Positions 37,901 through 49,218 of a stretch of 64,000 nucleotides of DNA are shown one piece after another. The stretch is from NCBI GenBank assembly GCA_039111635.1, contig JBCAQO010000007.1, positions 2,232,001 through 2,296,000 of the forward strand, read 5' to 3'. The position numbers and the translations under genes are program-made. The stretch comes from Heterobasidion occidentale (taxonomy: Eukaryota > Basidiomycota > Agaricomycetes > Russulales > Bondarzewiaceae). The notes below the pieces were generated by a model that did not search any database, had not been told where the DNA came from, and saw only the letters and a list, made by a program, of their open reading frames with translations. Each line of letters opens with the position of its first letter. Within the stretch, counting starts at the first letter, position 1.

Positions 37901-38728
37901 TGATTCGAGGACAAGGTATCCAGGGCTGCCTGTAATATATTGATTGCTGCGTCAATTCTTCAAAATATCTTGACGATCGAAACTGCCCCAAAAATATGGA
38001 ACCTTGCTGAGCTAAATGAAGCGCTTCCTCGTCTTCATCTGGCGTCTTTGAACCCGCCGTCGGCTGAGGGGTTGCCCCAGATTGCACCGTCAAAGAGGCT
38101 CTTGCGCCGATAGCTGCAGCAAGCGTTGAAAACAGGAGCGATGATCCATCCGTGGTATTCTTGATGGCTCCTGGAAAAAGAGATATCGCCTCATCCACGT
38201 CCTGGCGGTAGCGTGTGTGGAAGAACCGCAAACAGAGGGCATCGATGAGGCTGCTGGTGCATGCAACACGTTTGGCATCGCTTTGTGTGGGCGAGAAGTG
38301 ACTTTTACGATACAACGCAATCGCAGAATCGAGGGCAGTACTTGACGTCGTCAGGCCAGATCCGAACTATGAGTAGTGTCAGCTCAGAATCTCGTTCATG
38401 ATAGAAAATGTCAACTTACTCGTGGGCCAAGCATCAATTCGTTCTCCGACTTTGTGCCAGTCAACCATATTTGGAAAAGATCTCCCAGCAGTTCAATAGT
38501 CTTGTTTAGGGAAATACTCTGCCCTGGTTGAGGGAAACTAGTCAAGGCGAGAGCAAGTTTGCTAGACAATTCTGATCTGTAAAGAGGCCGTGATTCGCGA
38601 AGAAGACTCAGAGCCCTGAGAAATGACGATAGCTGGCTCGATTCTTGGCAAGTCTTGAATTTTGAGTTGGCAGACGCGTATGTCCAGTCTACATCCGCAT
38701 TTGTGCCTTGTTTAGCAAAGTCGTTCAT
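34961..38728 (-). CDS. TPR-CHAT protein, copy 2 (two apparent frameshifts)
   Basis: The likely start is ATG 38728 (MNDFAKQG...); an upstream non-coding or coding exon cannot be excluded. Exon 1 ends GPR|gtaagt near 38420 and resumes FGSGLTT near 38366. An 857-codon frame (37914-35341) holds about eight TPR-like units of ~46 residues (LEEAI..REAL.LCP.PH..R...LNNLA.AL..RFK). A helical spacer and a CHAT domain follow, with IWWYPTGPFAFLPIHAAG, the His motif HFAYHG and the Cys motif FLTACQPT. The last exon ends RWVPFAHYGL, stop at 34961. One-base deletions near 37955 (GAAGAATTG) and near 35410 (between His and Cys motifs) interrupt the frame. They could be real decay or assembly errors. It is probably a proteolytic regulator with a TPR interaction scaffold; substrate unknown. 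Confidence 0.72.
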
Positions 38729-41700
38729 ATTTTCGCGATAGTGGCTTGAATGAGAAAACAATGAGGGGCACAATCAGTTTTGCCATCAGGATGGAAATAT
38801 GCACTTACAGCTTGGGGAGTCTCGTGTCTAGAGATAGACAAGTCGATGAGAAGAATTCGATGTTTGAATCTTGGCTTCGCCAAATGGGACAATCACTTGG
38901 GATCTATCGACGTGAGTTGCGGTCTCCTGAATCGGAGGTTGTAAAAAGTCAAGCAAATTTGCGAACGCACAAAGCGTCCCAGGCGACTCACGAAAGCAGT
39001 TATATACCTTTGCCTCCAAGCCACATACAGTCCGCATTCCAAATCCAAGTTGGCATTGCCTTCAAGCCACGAAGTGCTTATCCTGTGCATTGCTCACTGC
39101 CTTGATGATCGACAGATGGTCTTGTGCCAGTCTAGAAAGCGCAATGAGCGCAAGGTTTGTGGAGACCTGTATCATATCAGTCACCTCTTTGAGCGCCCAT
39201 ACACTCTTGCACGAAGAGCGGACATCCTTGGACACCTGTGCGAGGCCAGAATGTACGAACAGACTTAATATCGTCTGTACTAGGAATACGTTATACTCAA
39301 TCGATATAATCGGCCAAAGGTGAACCTGTGCATCTCAAAGCAGATGTTAGGCAGTCTCCTTGATGTTCTGACGATAAAGTCAGAGCTATGCAAATACAGA
39401 TACGCAGAACAGGACAAACTTCTCGATTCACATGAATAGGGCAGTGTCGATATTTGGAAGGCGCGTCTTTCGTACACCTCTTGTTTGTCTTTGGGCTTTG
39501 AGTCGCATTCTCGAAACCGCCTATAGGCTCTGTCCTAGGATCGAGGTCAGTGAAGCGTCAATGTAAGGCGATGGACAGGGAACACGCAGCACTTGGTTCG
39601 ATCAGAGGCTCAGTCGGACATGAAGTGATAGTGGCGTCAAACTGACCTTACACACAGCCTTGGAGGCAAAGTTCTATCTTTATCTCCACCCATACATAGC
39701 GATGAAACAGTATCACAGACGCTGGTTACGACATCCAATGAAGCCAGCGCAAAGAGTACAGTGCATACTGCGGGAGTACGAAGTTCTTCAGCGAGCGATG
39801 TCTAAAGATATATGGCAGCGTCGACAGTGGTACCAGTCTACTCCAAACACATAACCTGCTCAAGGCAAGGGATCAGTAGCTACATGTTGATGATAGATTA
39901 GCGGGGCAGATGCAAGGAAGGTCTGAGCCGCGACTTCACTAGACGGAGGGGACCTGATGTGAGAATCGAAACATAGACTCTGGTGAGTTGATTGGAGAAT
40001 TTTCAATAGCCCGAGACGCATGCTACGCTATTCAAAAATTCGAGATGGGGAGGAGTCAGAACGACCGCCAATCAGAGTCAGATGTCTAAAGCGGTGTTTT
40101 CGACCCAGACGCATACAGTCAGGGACACAACCCATAGTTAAAAAAGACCGGTCACGTACCCAACTTTCCAACCACCAGAAACTCATCCGCGTATTTCAGC
40201 CATATCACCCGCTTCACACGAAGAGGCGATAGCTCGAGCCTGTTCTTCCCTCAGCGGAAGGTTCATGGAGCTTCTCCAAGCAATGACGAGGAATCCAACG
40301 TATCATCCATCGAATATGCGAGGCCATGCACGAAGGTGCACTCATATTCTAAGCCCTTGCATACACTGTCGCAAACAAAGAATGGAATAGTCTATAAGGA
40401 GCCCTGCACGCCTGCATTACTTATGGGAATGTGGAAACACTACAGCGGATTTTCGCCTTTCGTGCCGAGTGAACATGTGTGTTTGTCTCTGCTTGTCAGG
40501 CCGCTCGTGACCTCTCGTGACACGCCCATCGAGTCGTCGGTTGTCAACGCGTCAATCTTCGTCCACCCATCCGGAGGCGAAGACCTGTAATAAGTAAAGA
40601 GCGCGGTTGTCGCGGGTCACGGAATTACGGAGACAGGCACACCGTGTGACGAAACAACTTGAGCAATGCTGCTCCAAGAATGCATCTCAACCGCTACAAT
40701 CACATTTATTCAATTGAAGCATCTGGTAGGCCTCGCTCACAGCATTTATCTCATGCTACTAATCAGCTTTCATTATCATTATCAATCAGGCTTAGTAGGC
40801 CTCTACGATCATTGCATCACTCACCCATGGACCAGCACTTGACCAGGCTGATTTGCTCTGATTTGCCTACCTGTCGCCTGGTATCAACATATCCGAGACT
40901 GGGATATGACAGATCGATTAGAGTTGATCAATTGCTCAGTAGATCCATATTTCAAGAGCGCTCGAAAACCTTCCGGTCTTGTAGCAGATTGCAGCCCTGA
41001 TATCTGAAACCTATTTTCCCGAGAGTGGGTGTTGGCGCGCATCTCCTCGCAATATCAATCACTCGGTTCCAGCTCGTTCTAGCCTTCGGCCATGACATCT
41101 TGACTATGGCTCAAGGCTCTCTTATAATTTGGCCCTGTAACTAACCTTGAAGGCAAGGCTCTCGTATCATTACAGCCCCATACCTGAATTTGGAATTCAC
41201 CCTTGATTTAGTATATTGTTTCAAAATTCCTCCTGCAATGAAGGCGCACCGATCATTCTTGCGAGAGCAGAGCGCGGTCATTCGCTCTTTGAACCTTCAC
41301 TCATGGCCCTTGGAACAGCGACAACGCGCATGACCCCGTTTTGATTTCTCCGATTTTCGAAATCAGACGTGCGCCGCTCATGTCAGTGGCCTTCCACAGC
41401 GAGCCAACGAAGTCTTGACTTGTGAGTCTCTCACAATCTCCGGATGTCAATTTTTCGATGTTGATTATCGTCTGTGTTGCCGTCTCATCATTGACGAACG
41501 AATATCCTGCTTTGACTTCTCAGAAACTCCCCAGACATCCTTCTCGCGCATCAGTCACACTTCTTCACAGCGCCGTCGGGCTTCAGAAGTGAGCGCTGGC
41601 GTCAATGCTAATAAGCATTGAGGGCGTTCCTGGAATTTCCCTCAAAGAAGCGCCAACTGATCCTCCGGACTTTCACTTCGCGCCTTGGTATCTTTAAGGG

Positions 41701-42467
41701 ACTTACACTCCTTGCCAAAGAACAAGAACTATCTTTATGGAATTAGCAGTTTGTTCAAGCTCTTGGCACGTCCATTAGTGCTAGATGCCCCAGCTGTGCA
41801 AAGTATTATTTTCTGTGGTAGCCTAAAGCAAGGCAACGTTTTTTGTCTGTAGGTAATGTGCCATCCTCTACGTCAAGCGAGTCACCAAGCTCATATCCAA
41901 GCAAGTCACTGTCCAAATCACGCATCCCAACCACGTTCCCGTCTCGATCGAATCGGTTGATAATGGAGTCAAATTCTTGTGTTTTCTTGCATCTCCGTGC
42001 AGGTATTCCTACATCAACTGCCCAGGTTTCTCCTGCTTAATTGGTCAAAGTTCCATGATGTATAATTCACAGGATATTGAGTGCGTTTCTCGCTCTCTTG
42101 AGCAAGTATATTCCAGGCACACGTCACCACGCGGACAGCGCTGAATATCAGGTCTTGGGTTGACGAATAGTTCTGCACTGCCTCCATTTCGCACGCTCAC
42201 TGTGCGTGGGTGCATCAGGAACTGTAGTCACGCGTTGCAGAGTCAAGCTCAAGATCATGGTATGTGTCGGCGAAAGGAACACTCCATAGGTGCAAACCAC
42301 CATGGTACAACCAGGTCACAATAAACAGTTATACCAGACACTGAAGAGGGAGCGCCCAAGGTCTGCATATAAAAGGGGAGCTATTCGCGAGATGTCTCCT
42401 CCAAGCTCACCTGGCTCCCAACCTCGTCAGCTTACCTTGACTCAGCTCTTTGCTCTCAATAATCGCC
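38729..42467. other. Long stretch with no recognisable gene
   Basis: Contains the presumed promoter of CHAT copy 2 (38.7-39.1 kb) and, at its right end, that of the small secreted protein (CTGCATATAAAAGG near 42363, about 100 bp before its ATG). Elsewhere frames are short and lack motifs. Confidence 0.45.
42363..42376 (+). promoter_or_regulatory. TATA box of the small secreted protein gene
   Basis: CTGCATATAAAAGG lies about 100 bp upstream of the ATG at 42468, followed by a pyrimidine-rich leader. Typical of a strongly expressed fungal secreted-protein gene. Confidence 0.6.
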
Positions 42468-43219
42468 ATGTTCGCTGCCAAATTCATTCTCGCTGTCGTG
42501 CCTCTCGTCGCTTACGTGCTCGCTGCACCCGCTGATGCCAGCGCGAGAGATGAGGACTGGAAGACGAAGCTTGGTTGGGATGGGAAGGTCACCACGCCTG
42601 CTGAGCTCGACCCTAGCAACGTCTCCAAAGCCTCCGACGGCGTACGCACTCTCTTTCCTTTCACCGAATTGAAGGGCTCATAGGCCTGAGGCATCTTCAG
42701 GGCCTTCATGCCAACGTGCTCAGCGGCGGTGTGTACTTCTGCACCGACGCAAACTTCAAGGGTAACTGCATATGTGATATTGTCTTCAAAGTCTGATCGT
42801 GCATCTAATGCACTCTTTCTCAGGTCTATGTCACCAACTTCAAGTACGAACAATTTTGCGTGATGTAGTGATGTCACGATATTATTATTATTTTCGCCGT
42901 TGGCAGCTCTGGCCAATGCGTCGGTGTTGGGTCCAACTTCAACGACGATGTCGACAGCTTCGGTCCTGACAGGGGTCTTACTTGCACCGTCTACAGGTTT
43001 GTCCTCTTTTCCCGTTATTGTGATCTTGCTTTGACCGATTTGTTCAAATTAGTGATGCTGGATGCTCTGGTCGTGCTACTGGCGGGATTGTCTACCCTGG
43101 TCAGTAGCTTATAATCTGCTTGAATCTCATGCAGAACGTTCTGACCTTCGATTGCAGGCATCAACAACTTAGCCGATTATAACAACAACGATGCCATGAG
43201 CTCGTTCAAGTGCACTTAA
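42468..43219 (+). CDS. Small secreted beta/gamma-crystallin-like protein
   Basis: Exons 42468-42641, 42701-42769, 42824-42843, 42907-42996, 43053-43099 and 43158-43219 fit one 153-aa protein with consistent phases. The first ~20 residues are a signal peptide (MFAAKFILAVVPLVAYVLA). The mature part has paired glycine- and aromatic-rich units (GGVYFCTDANFKGNC; QCVGVGSNFNDDVDSFGPD; CSGRATGGIVYPGINN). It has six cysteines, as in extracellular gamma-crystallin-fold small proteins of fungi. No enzymatic role is expected; wall- or surface-associated function is conjecture. Oddity: the second intron (42770-42823) begins ATATGT where phase and alignment demand GTATGT, so its donor appears mutated. Confidence 0.68.
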
Positions 43220-44063
43220 ACCACGGGTAGAAATGATATCATTGTGGGTGTTTCAAATCCAAACTTGGTACACAAGGGTTTAGGTTTGGGAATTGTAGGG
43301 AATTGTATGAGATATATTGTGAACAACGACACCAAGTCTGATGGTATGGCATTTTCGCTTAAGCGGCCGCTGTTAGCGTCGAGCTCCTTCGTGCCATTTT
43401 GTGCCATTTTCCGAACAAAAGCCCGAACCGGATCCAAAGCTCAAACCAGAACTAGAGTCGAACCAGAGCCTGAGTACGCTGCCAACGACTCGATGATGAA
43501 CGGCTTGTCGTTCGGAGCTGATTTTGTAAGCGTCGCCGTCATGTTTTTCAGATATTCCGCCTTCAAGAAGAGGCGAATAACTTCACTGAGAGAGGAAAAC
43601 ACGTAGCCGACTCGTCTTCAATTCAAGGAAAAATACCACCCTTTGCGGCCGAACAAATTGTTCGCTGACAACTTATTCTCATGGACCAGCGGTGGGAATC
43701 CGAAGATGTGGTAGGCCACCAGTCTCATGGCAAGCGGCGCGAGAAGGTCCAGAAAATATAAGCATCAACACAGCCCAGGCCCAGAAGACGTACATTGTCA
43801 GGTGTGCCGCCTATCGGTCGTCTATCAGTACGCCAAACTGACATAGCTGACTTTGGATGCAGAGAGATAAGGGGTGACGCGCCCCCAAGAGGGAAATTTT
43901 CCTCTGTTGTGCTCGTAAGACGTATTCGCTCGCCGCGCACGGGGGCATGAGGCGAGCGGACAGGTCGAACAATGGGGGCAAATCCGCACCTGAGTTGGAA
44001 AAACGAGAATCGAGATGCTTCGGCAAGAACACATGGGTCCCGCCACCCACCTAACTCGTCCAG
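43220..44063. other. Intergenic and conserved upstream region of zinc finger 4
   Basis: From about 43560 this aligns with 48540 onward (upstream of zinc finger 5) and in part with upstream regions of copies 2 and 3, including a GCCGCCTATCGGTCGTCTAT block near 43806. No gene supported. Confidence 0.5.
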
Positions 44064-44153
44064 CCAATCGCGAAGCAGATATAGAAGCCCGATTCAGCTC
44101 GAGAGGCAAGGCGCGAGAAGCGGACGCATTTGCCACAAATGGCTCGCTTAAAA
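44064..44153 (+). promoter_or_regulatory. Core promoter of zinc finger 4
   Basis: CCAAT at 44064-44068 and TTAAAA at 44148-44153, 82 bp before the ATG. Confidence 0.6.
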
Positions 44154-44234
44154 GCTGGAAAGGCGACCAAAAGCGACTCGAAATTGTTCATCTACCATTC
44201 TGTCTCTGAGCCACTTGGCTAGCGACACGACCTG

Positions 44235-45388
44235 ATGGCTTGCCCGTATGAAGCTTTCCAGCTGGAGGAGAATGCTCCCTCGGCGTGGCAAAGACACCTC
44301 GTCCTTGCCAATGGCGGTGTGACCCTCCCCTACGCCAACCGAGCCTTGGCCGATGTCCATTCCTCGCTGCAAGAAATGGCTGCAGATTACTCCGTATCAG
44401 AGGTATGGTCTCGTTTGAGAGGGAGATCCACGCATTGTCTTTACCTTCCTCCTGCCACAGGGCACATCGGCCATGCCCTCTGGACCAAATCAGTGGGCGA
44501 ACTCCCCGTCCTACCTAGAGCCCATCCACGCATGGGCATACCCGGTGCACGTCGTCTCTGTTGGCGACTACGCATCTCTTCAGCGGATGCTGCCAACTGG
44601 GGGGATCGTCTACCCAGCAGCGCCGGTGACGTGGGGTCTGTCGAGTGGTGAGTTATCGTTTATACGAACCTATTCCTTGCATACTTACTCTGCACTCAGC
44701 CAAGGAGAGTCCGGCGGGCCCGTACTACCCGCCACCTGATTGCGCACCCCCACACGCGGGGTTGACTACAGGAGCAGCAGTCGACATCCCCACCCCACAG
44801 ATGCGCGTCATCGTCTGTGATGCGCCGCTGCACATGCCTACGCCGCGGAGGGTTACGAGCACTGGGTCCCTGGCAAGGCTCGTACCATCCCGACCGCGAT
44901 GGCGACCGATCCCAGCGGAGCTGGAGGACAAATTCGCGGGTGCGGCAGCGGTCTCCACCCCAGCGCCCGATCACCCACCGAGTGCTGAGAACAGCTTCGA
45001 GGGCATTGCCCTCAACAAGACAACCATAAGATCAAGAACGCCGATTCACAGGGATAGTCCTGTGGGTGGTGACATTCCCGAGGCAGTCAAAGCGTCTGTC
45101 CAAGGGCACGCCTCCAAGCAAGCTAAGCAGGCCCGAGCGCCAAAGAAAGCTCGCGGACAGACCGAGTATAGCACCACCGAGTATAATTGCGAGGAATGCC
45201 TGGTCGGGTTTCGACGCCCTCATGAACAGAAGTGTCATATGTGCGAAACGATCGCGCATTCACGGCCCACCAAGCGGTGCGATGCTTGCGGGAAAAAGTA
45301 CTTCCGCACAGACGCGCTGAGAGCGCACAAGAGGAGCAAGCACGGTGCGCGGCGGATCCAGAGGCGGAGGAAGTTGAGTGGGCGGTGA
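44235..45388 (+). CDS. C2H2 zinc-finger protein, copy 4
   Basis: Exons 44235-44402, 44461-44647 and 44700-45388, with GT-AG introns of 58 and 52 bp in phases 0 and 1; predicted 347 aa. It is the longest and least eroded family member, without internal lesions. Begins MACPYEAFQLEE. The middle is Pro-rich with the family motif ALNKTTI(R/K)SRT. Fingers: CEEC...H...H (six-residue H-H spacing), then CDAC...AHKRSKH (CX2CX12HX4H), followed by a basic tail (RRIQRRRKL) that may act as nuclear signal. Diverged from copies 2 and 3 but clearly closest to the decayed copy 5. Confidence 0.83.
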
Positions 45389-45917
45389 GCAGAGGAGGGT
45401 GAGTGCTGGTGAGCGTTTTCGCACTGCCCCCTACGTCGCATCCTCCCCTTCTTATCGATTGTCCTCCTGTCTCACCCTCTGTTGTATCGCAGAACACCAC
45501 CGGTCGCATGGATGTCCCCCTTTCAAGTCCGAATCGATCCGCGGGCGTGATGTTTGATTTGCACCTGTCTGCGAGAATATCCCAATCTGTTTGTCTTTAC
45601 TCACATGTATCGGTCACAGTTTTCCCAATATAGCTGCACTCTCTACAGCGTTTTATTCTATATGCAAAATGCCAGATGATGAAGTGGTAGATGAGTTTCT
45701 GAGTTGCCCTTTGTACGATGGCTGCGATGGTGAAGGAGGGAAGTAGCAGGAAGACACGTGAGACGAACTCATCAAGTCGACTTGTCGCTTCATGCCAGTT
45801 CATCTCAACTTATGCCATCGTCGTTGCTCAGTCACTTCTGCTCTTCTGCTTGCGCTCAGCAGCGACGTATTATCATTGCCTACTTCTGCTTACCTCCAGC
45901 ACTGCTCACTCAGGGCG

Positions 45918-46262
45918 ATATCGAGCATCACTTCCGTCTGACACACTTTCATCGTGTATGCACCCGACAAGATCGATCCAGGCGCGACCGCACGCCAGCT
46001 ATCTGTTCACTTCGCACACATCAAGGGAGCAGCCACGATGAAATATTAAGGCTACATGACTGCGCCACTCGTATCGATCTGGATGGATGACAAGGCTCAC
46101 TAAAATTGCAGGAACTGGGCGGCACCATGCTCACGCCGGAGTCGACAGCAAGCGAGAGTGCAGAGAAGAAGATGTCGGACTCTGTCAAATTTTCACAGGC
46201 TGGGAGGATAGACGAGTTGCGAAAGACGGTTGAAAGTGATGTGTACTAGAACTCGAATGTGG
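45918..46262 (+). pseudogene. YCII-domain protein, dead copy
   Basis: Aligns with the intact gene at 50846-51302. The start ATG has become ATA (45918-45920). AAG CAG GAA is replaced by AAA TAT TAA near the end of exon 1, and TAC TAT by TAC TAG near 46250. The HTFIVYAPDK-type opening and LTPES motif remain recognisable. It follows zinc finger 4 as the live copy follows zinc finger 5. Confidence 0.8.
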
Positions 46263-46359
46263 TGAGTAGATTTTATCTGGCTGAAGTACATGGAGTCGTC
46301 GTGTCACTCCACGGTTTTCTCCTTATATAGGCGTCGCATCATTCTTCTATGTCTCCCCA

Positions 46360-47960
46360 TTTCCCTGAATTGATCACGCACCATAGCAAGATCCACAGCT
46401 ATTTGCGAGGCTGCCTCTACCAAGAGAAGGGATATTGCTGGAGAATGAAGGATAGTTATATGTGGTGCAACGTCAGTGTCATCTTGTCAAAGTCAGTCTT
46501 CCCCCCGTACCCAACTCGTTCTGCGCTCCCTGCTCCTGTCTCCGTCTGCATCGGTGCGCTTCACCGCCATGTCCACCGCGATAGTCATTTCTTAGCTCTC
46601 CTAACGCTCGGCCCCCGCTCCCCGGGCCTTCTGATGTGCTCCTGGCGCCGAAAAGCAACGCATCGGGAAGCTCGATCGGCGCAGATCCTCTGAGAGCGCG
46701 CGCCTGCTCGTCGACGTCGCCCGGCGGTTGGGGTTACCGGTATGCATGTATCCTAATCTGGATCACCATCGTTTGCGAGCACCCTCAGTCTGTTTCCAGC
46801 TCCGGAATCATGCGGCGCGCGGGCTGGTTAGCCAGCGGATATTGCATTGCCACCTCCTGCGCCACTACCCCGCCTCTCCGTCTGATCCCGCCCCTTTCAG
46901 CGCATACACACGGCATGGCGAGCGCAGTGACTCCGCAGGACCGCGCGGCACATGTCCTGCTGGACCTGATCTGCGCCCACTTGTTTCATTCCCCGACGGT
47001 GCTCTCGGCCGTCGGCTGCGCGGATCCCGCCCTCGCCCTCGCCTAAGCTGCTCGTTGAGGACGCTCTGCGCTGCAAAATTGTCCGGAAAGTCCGAGCGGT
47101 GGCTTGAAACAAAGGCATGGCACAGGAGCCTCTAGGCTCTTCTCGAGTGGCCGCCGATCCCCTCCCCTCCTTCGCGTCTGCCTGTCGGACATCTGGCCCA
47201 CGCGTAGGGTGCGTTGTCCATCATTCACGGATATAGCCCATCGAACATTCTCTTCCGCTTCGCTTCGCTCTCTCGTGTCTGCCTCTCGTGCCCTTCCTTC
47301 TTGTCCTACGACCCTCGATTGAATCGCCCCATCCAGTCTCCATCGTCTGAAATGTAGAGCGCAAGTTCTCGCGGTGCCTGGCGTGGAACCATGTACTGCA
47401 GGGTCCTCCGCTGCCCTTCTCTATACACGCGTTGCATGTCTGCTCGACCAGGATGTAACCTCATTACGAGCGCCGTGTTCGTCTTGTCGGCGAAGTACAT
47501 GGTGGTCGCTCTCTCCGGTTTCCCTTGGCTCCTCACTAGGGCGTCGTGCGAAGCCACGAAACGGCGCGAACCCCCCAGAACGATCCGCTGGATCTGACCA
47601 CCGCCCGCACCCTGCACAACTATCATCCCAAGACCAACCCCAAGCATGCTTGTCTCGGTTCTCGATCTCCCACTCGTCGACGAGACGCGTTCACGAGACA
47701 CGAGGGTAAAGATGGGCACAATGTCTAAAATTACATGCCTGGCGTGCGACTCCGTCCGTCCATGTGCGCTTCCCTCGTATAGCGACTGCGCCGCGTCTCG
47801 AGCAATAGCGCCCTCAGTACGGCCGATTATGTGCGTGCCTTGAGGTGAGCGTTCATTCGGCCCTGCATGCACTGTCGCGGCTCGCGCGCCGGGCAGGGAT
47901 GGCGGAGCTCGACGAGCTGACTCGATGGAAAGCATCATGAGCGACAAGCCGAGTACCGTC
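46360..47960 (+). repeat. Unclassified repeat R, copy 4 (diverged)
   Basis: Shares TTGATCACGCACCATAGCAAGA (near 46370), ATTGCTGGAGAATGA (near 46434), the TCGTCGACGTCGCCCGGCGGTTGG block (near 46711) and the end region near 47830-47960 with the other R copies. It is the most diverged. The 219-codon minus-strand frame at 47306-47965 is not conserved as a frame in other copies. Confidence 0.5.
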
Positions 47961-49056
47961 GTCATGCTGTACGAGGCTGAGAGCCTGGTGATTACGCGCG
48001 TCCGCGTGAGTTGAAGGAATGGTTTGTTATTTGTCCGATCGTTGGGAATGCTTGTTGTTTAGAAACAAAACAGACTCATGTATTAACGTTTAATTACAGC
48101 TAGCTGTGTGCCTAGACGAACACCTATGTATCGTATCGTACTGTATGTAAATTGTTATGATGCTTCTCTGAGAGAACGAATTGGTGTGACAGACCTTGCA
48201 GGTGATCTCTAAAGGTGGGAGACACTGTGAGCCGCCTTGGAATCGAGCATCGCAGCTCTGCATTGCTAAGAATACCACAGCTGGCTGCATCCGACAGCTT
48301 TAAGCATCCAAGCTGAGCAACACGTGGCGCCAGAACAGATTTGGGTCACTACTTCTCGGTGGGCCAGATACATCCGCCTGCCCAAGGATGTGAGCGGTTC
48401 AAAGTAGCTGGTGTATCGGGTACACCGGTGAGACAGATGAACCCTCGAACTGCATCTTCGAAGACGCGAAAAACGGCTGCCCAGTGAGTCCAGCAGACTG
48501 AGACTGCGAGGAGGATTGCATAGATGAAGGGTGACGTTGTGTGCAGAAGGACAGCAAACATTGTGTTCAAAAGAAGAGGCGAGAAACCCTATTGAGAGAG
48601 GGAGACATCTCTCCAAACACTCGCCCTTTGCTGCCGACCAAACTGTATGGACGATCTGGACAACATGCTGTCATGGGCCAGTGGTTCACTTCCGGAGGTG
48701 GAGTAGGCCGCGAGTCTCCTGGCAAACGACGTGAGAAGAAAAACATAGTGAACGTCGACACAGATCGAGGCCCAGAAAACGCACGTTGCCAGGCGTGCCG
48801 CCGATCGGTCGTCTATCAGTACGACGCGCTGAGAGAATTGGCTTCGGGTGTAGAAACGATAAGGAGGGACGCGACCAGAAGGCGGTAATCCTCTGTTGTG
48901 CTCGCAAGGCGCACGTATTCGCTCGCCGTGCATGGGGGCGCGAGGCGAGCGCATAAGTCGAACAATAGGGGCAAATCCGCATCTGAGGTGGGAAACCGTG
49001 AATTGAGGTGCTTCGGCAAGAACACATGGATCCCGCCGCCCACCCAACTCGTCCAA
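47961..49056. other. Intergenic and conserved upstream region of zinc finger 5
   Basis: The part from about 48540 is homologous to 43560-44063. It includes the GTGCCGCCGATCGGTCGTCT block near 48796. No gene supported. Confidence 0.5.
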
Positions 49057-49137
49057 CCAATGGCGAGGTAGCCCGATTCAGCTGGAGAGGCAAGGCGCGA
49101 GAAGCGGACGCATTTGCCACAAAGAGCTCGCTTAAAA
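49057..49137 (+). promoter_or_regulatory. Core promoter of zinc finger 5
   Basis: CCAAT at 49057-49061 and TTAAAA at 49132-49137, 82 bp before the ATG. Retained although the gene is broken. Confidence 0.55.
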
Positions 49138-49218
49138 GCTGGGAAGGCGACTGAAAGCGACTAGAAAAAGTTCATCTGCCATTCTAACTCTGAGCCACTT
49201 GACCATCGACACGACCCA

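Noticed and set aside
47306..47965. 219-codon minus-strand frame in repeat R copy 4
   Set aside because: Not maintained in R copies 1-3, low-complexity start, no recognisable domain. The + strand has the better conserved frame in R.
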